This document shows, in pieces, positions 4,241-6,522 of a stretch of DNA of 6,522 nt. The position numbers and the translations under genes were made by a program. Location of the stretch: the NCBI GenBank assembly GCA_937859825.1, contig CALMAP010000205.1, positions 1-6,522 on the forward strand, in the 5' to 3' direction. A model generated the notes under the pieces. That model was not told the DNA's origin and searched no databases. It saw only the letters and a program-made list of their open reading frames with translations. The DNA comes from an uncultured Terriglobus sp. GTDB lineage: Bacteria > Acidobacteriota > Terriglobia > Terriglobales > Acidobacteriaceae. The first letter of the stretch is position 1, and each line of letters begins with the position of its first letter.

Positions 4241-6337
4241 CTACCGTCTTCCTGAAACCTTCTTTGCAGAAGACTTCTTTACGGGAGTTTTCGTCGCTGC
4301 CTTTTTCGTGGGTGAATTTGCCGGAGACTTCTTTACAACCTTTGCCGGCTTGCCGGCCAGTGCGGTTTTTACGGGTGCGGCCTTTTTCGCGGCTTTTCCT
4401 GCGGCCTTTCCGCTGATTGTGCCGGATGTACCCTTCTTCGTTGCGCTTTGCACAACAGCCTGCTTTGCCGGAATGCTTTTAGCCGGAGCAGCTTTCACCG
4501 GAGTCTTTGTAGCCGGGGTTGCGGTCCGACTCTTTACAACGGGCACTGTTGTTTTTCTGGCCGGAGCCACTGGTTTCGCGGTAGCAGCAACGGGGGTCAG
4601 GGACTTCTTCGCTGCCGTCGAAGTCTGCGGAGTTGTGACTTTGCCTTTCGCGGCAATCTCTTTGCCGGCTTCAGGATGAGGGGTGGCTTTCGCCGCTTCT
4701 TCCATGGGTGCTGGCACGGGTTTCGTCAGCTTGCCCGCGGGTTTTTCCGGTGCGGCAGCTACTGCGGACTGCTTTACAGGAACAATTGCTTTTGTCTCTC
4801 CCTTTTTGCTTTCTTTGCGCTTTGCGGATACCGGCTCATCGATGTCGGGTGTTGGGGCTGTGCTTGAGATTGGCTTTTCTTCAAACGGTGCATCGCCGCG
4901 GTCCGGCCCTGTCAAGGTTCCCGGTTCGAGAATGCCCTCCTGTACGCCAAGTGCCTCTTCCTGTTCAACGACACTTTCTACAGCGGCCTTCTTGGCCTTG
5001 GCACGGCTCGGCCGCGCTTCCTTCTTGGCACGCGCTCTGCGCAGGTTTACCGTGGGTGGCGGCGCAGGCGGCGAATATGGTTCTAGATATGCCTTCAACT
5101 CCTCAGGCGTGGAAAGCTTCCCATCCATCAATTCAAAAAAGAGCTTGTCCAGAAGTTCCGAATACACCGGCAGGTCTGGCGTAATACGCATTTCCTGCAG
5201 GGTCGCGTATGGAATGCGCTGGCGTGCGGTCGGAGACTCCGTGAGAAATGTCTTCAGCCGTGCAGCGACATTGCCACCCTTCGCAAAAAAGTACATCGAG
5301 AGCACGACATCCGATTCGGCCTCGTGAAGCATGTGCCAGGCCGCAGACGGCGTTGCTGCCTCCTTTGCACTGAAGCGCGCTTGAAACTCCTTTGTCCTCT
5401 CTTCAACCGAGTCGATCTCACGTGCAAAACCCGGACGCGCGAAGCCGTTCTTCAGAGCACTTACATCAGCCGGAAGCATCTTTCCCAGCAACAATGGAAA
5501 AGCGATCGCCGACGCATCCGCAAGAATGCCCTGTGTCTGCAACTGTCCCTGCTTGTCGTGGAGATCGTTCAAGGCGACGTCATTGGCTTTTAGCCCTTGC
5601 AGGCGAGGTGAAAGTACTTTAAGCCAGCCCTCTGCGTCGAGTGCGCGCATGGCGCGCAGTGGATCTTCTTCGTGAAAGATCTCTTCCAACTCGTAGGCGG
5701 CAGAGTACTTCGAGAGCGCTCCGATGGAATCTTCTTCTTTCGCATTGTCATACCGCTGTTGGGTACGTGCTTCCATCTGGAAGCCGAGGCGCGAACAAAG
5801 CCGCACCGCCCGGATCAACCGTGAGGAGTCCTCAATGAAGCCATAATTACTGACTAACCGGAGTTCCCGATTTTCGATGTCGGCAATGCCGTTCACTGGA
5901 TCCATGAGCAGGCCGTAAGAACCTTCATTCAGCGAGAGTGCCATGGCATTCGCTGTAAAGTCGCGTCTGCGCAAATCTTCAATGATGCTGGACGGCTCGT
6001 ATTGTGGCTTACCCGGCTTTGGATAGGTAACCGACATGGCGGAACTGATTTCGGTTCGCACACCCCCGGGAAAAGAAAAAAATAGTGTCTGCGCGTCCTT
6101 GTTCTCACCATCCAGAACGCCGCCCACAGCCTCAAGATCGCCGCGCAGCAATGTGGCGCTACCCTGCACGGTAAAGTCGAGGGCACGTACGGAGCCCCCG
6201 CCCGTTAGGTCGCGAACCGCACCGCCAGTGAGAAACAGGGTAAGTTCCCTGGCGCGGACTACGTTGCGGACTGCGGAAAGGGCGCGCAGTTGGGCGGGAG
6301 AAAGACGATTTTCCAGCAGGTAGATATAATCAGCCAT
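4241..6337 (-). CDS. Class II tRNA nucleotidyltransferase/poly(A) polymerase-like protein with altered catalytic motif and histone H1-like tail
   Basis: This 698-residue protein has two parts. Residues 1-420 match class II CCA-adding enzymes and poly(A) polymerases, which add nucleotides to RNA 3' ends: LTGGAVRDL (36-44), DLRRRDFTANAMA (121-133), LLMDPVNGIADIENRELRLV (143-162), RLIRAVRLCSRLGF (173-186), then a helical region ending GKLSTPEELKAYLEPY. The metal motif normally reads D-x-D (as in DLDLVVEG); here it is A-L-D (52-54, ALDFTVQG), so the first catalytic Asp is missing. Residues about 423-698 form a low-complexity tail: a basic patch (431-451), an acidic stretch (453-505), then Lys/Ala/Pro/Thr-rich sequence with KTPVK, PAK and KKA motifs ending KKVSGRR, probably disordered and nucleic-acid-binding. 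Canonical family members are about 400-480 residues long. GGAGA lies 13 nt before the ATG, too far to be ideal; no better start is visible. The active-site change makes a non-catalytic or specialised role possible, so cca and pcnB are not assigned. Confidence 0.85.
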   Translation of the reverse strand: MADYIYLLENRLSPAQLRALSAVRNVVRARELTLFLTGGAVRDLTGGGSVRALDFTVQGSATLLRGDLEAVGGVLDGENKDAQTLFFSFPGGVRTEISSAMSVTYPKPGKPQYEPSSIIEDLRRRDFTANAMALSLNEGSYGLLMDPVNGIADIENRELRLVSNYGFIEDSSRLIRAVRLCSRLGFQMEARTQQRYDNAKEEDSIGALSKYSAAYELEEIFHEEDPLRAMRALDAEGWLKVLSPRLQGLKANDVALNDLHDKQGQLQTQGILADASAIAFPLLLGKMLPADVSALKNGFARPGFAREIDSVEERTKEFQARFSAKEAATPSAAWHMLHEAESDVVLSMYFFAKGGNVAARLKTFLTESPTARQRIPYATLQEMRITPDLPVYSELLDKLFFELMDGKLSTPEELKAYLEPYSPPAPPPTVNLRRARAKKEARPSRAKAKKAAVESVVEQEEALGVQEGILEPGTLTGPDRGDAPFEEKPISSTAPTPDIDEPVSAKRKESKKGETKAIVPVKQSAVAAAPEKPAGKLTKPVPAPMEEAAKATPHPEAGKEIAAKGKVTTPQTSTAAKKSLTPVAATAKPVAPARKTTVPVVKSRTATPATKTPVKAAPAKSIPAKQAVVQSATKKGTSGTISGKAAGKAAKKAAPVKTALAGKPAKVVKKSPANSPTKKAATKTPVKKSSAKKVSGRR
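4244..5071 (-). repeat. Low-complexity coding stretch encoding the Lys/Ala/Pro-rich tail
   Basis: Residues 423-698 of the nucleotidyltransferase-like protein are built from loosely repeated short units such as KTPVKAAPAK, KTPVKKSSAKK, AAKKSLTP and GKAAGKAAKKAA. The repeats are degenerate at the DNA level, so this is a compositional rather than a tandem array. The final 110 residues (4244-4570) contain no Asp or Glu, an extreme bias resembling the C-terminal domain of eukaryotic histone H1 and bacterial H1-like proteins. Confidence 0.75.
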
Positions 6338-6379
6338 AGTGACGGCAAGCTCTCCAAAACGGCCTATATAGCCGCCTTC

Positions 6380-6418
6380 AAAAATGCGCTAAGACGCTCC
6401 ATTGGAACGATTTAGCGC
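6380..6418 (-). terminator. Dyad with T5 tract overlapping the stop of the upstream gene
   Basis: GCGCTAA and TTAGCGC (7-bp perfect arms, 6412-6418 and 6386-6392) enclose a 19-nt loop that itself contains the small palindrome TCCATTGGA. On the leftward transcript the second arm is followed by ATTTTTG. This resembles a Rho-independent terminator, with a longer loop and less GC than ideal. The TAG stop of the partial upstream gene lies inside the second arm. If functional it would end or attenuate transcription just before the nucleotidyltransferase-like gene. Confidence 0.35.
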
Positions 6419-6522
6419 TTTAACCCGAAGATCGCGCAACGACTGAGCATACCACGGGCGGTATGCGAACGTCACCTGAAAAGTGTGGTCTGGAACCAGC
6501 AGGAATGCGGTCAGTACTGAAG
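6389..6522 (-). CDS. 3' end of an unidentified leftward gene, cut by the window edge
   Basis: From the right edge leftward, 43 codons run without interruption to a TAG at 6391-6389. The peptide contains AFLLVPDHTFQVTFAYRP and ends RVKALNRSNGAS. Alternating hydrophobic and polar residues followed by a basic amphipathic stretch look like a genuine protein C-terminus. Of the other two leftward frames, one stops at the fourth codon and the other gives a less protein-like reading. I cannot assign a family from so short a piece. The stop lies 51 bp before the ATG of the nucleotidyltransferase-like gene, in the same frame, and the intervening 17 codons contain no further stop. The same strand and short gap suggest an operon, although the hairpin overlapping this stop argues for a transcript end. 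The start lies outside the window. Confidence 0.5.
   Translation of the reverse strand, partial: SVLTAFLLVPDHTFQVTFAYRPWYAQSLRDLRVKALNRSNGAS

Noticed and set aside
4212..4679. Plus-strand frame of 155 codons opposite the Lys/Ala-rich tail, rich in Phe, Ala and Val and resembling a membrane protein
   Set aside because: A hydrophobic Phe/Ala-rich translation is the expected antisense reading of Lys/Ala codons. The minus-strand frame is continuous with a recognised enzyme domain.
6447..6466. Perfect 7-bp inverted repeat GCATACC/GGTATGC with 6-nt loop
   Set aside because: It lies inside the probable coding end of the right-edge gene, has no T tract on either side and no second copy in the window. 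It may be chance, and no operator claim is justified.

Overview
The window looks like a chromosomal segment from a moderately GC-rich, free-living bacterium. An acidobacterium of the Terriglobus/Granulicella type is my best guess. It rests on remembered family resemblances: the degenerate RibBA variant, the small basic MAKRRGNPNWGKP protein, and the CCA-adding-enzyme relative with a histone-like tail. No database search supports it. No insertion sequence, phage gene, CRISPR array, tRNA or rRNA was seen, and the window is densely coding.

Layout from left to right. Positions 1-99 probably hold the 5' end of a leftward gene that leaves the window. Divergent from it, 154-801 (+) encodes a HAD-superfamily hydrolase, apparently from a leaderless transcript. 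It converges tail to tail (13 bp gap) on a block of leftward genes. Read in their direction of transcription these are: the 3' end of an unrecognised gene (6522-6389); a class II nucleotidyltransferase-like protein (CCA-adding enzyme/poly(A) polymerase superfamily) with a roughly 275-residue Lys/Ala/Pro-rich tail (6337-4241); a cryptochrome/photolyase of the iron-sulfur PhrB type (4119-2398); a 75-residue basic protein (2293-2066); and a RibBA-type protein with an intact-looking RibB half and a degenerate RibA half (1978-815).

The most coherent theme is flavin and lumazine chemistry. The photolyase family binds FAD, and characterised members also carry 6,7-dimethyl-8-ribityllumazine as antenna. 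The RibB half of the downstream protein makes the four-carbon precursor of exactly that lumazine. The HAD enzyme could in principle be one of the phosphatases the same pathway needs, but that is speculative.

Two proteins appear to have lost canonical catalytic residues while keeping the fold: the GTP cyclohydrolase II half of RibBA, and the nucleotidyltransferase, where the first Asp of the DxD metal motif is Ala. The second also carries a histone H1-like tail. These are the parts most worth a second look. No clear FMN riboswitch was recognised upstream of the riboflavin gene; a perfect 7-bp hairpin lies there instead.
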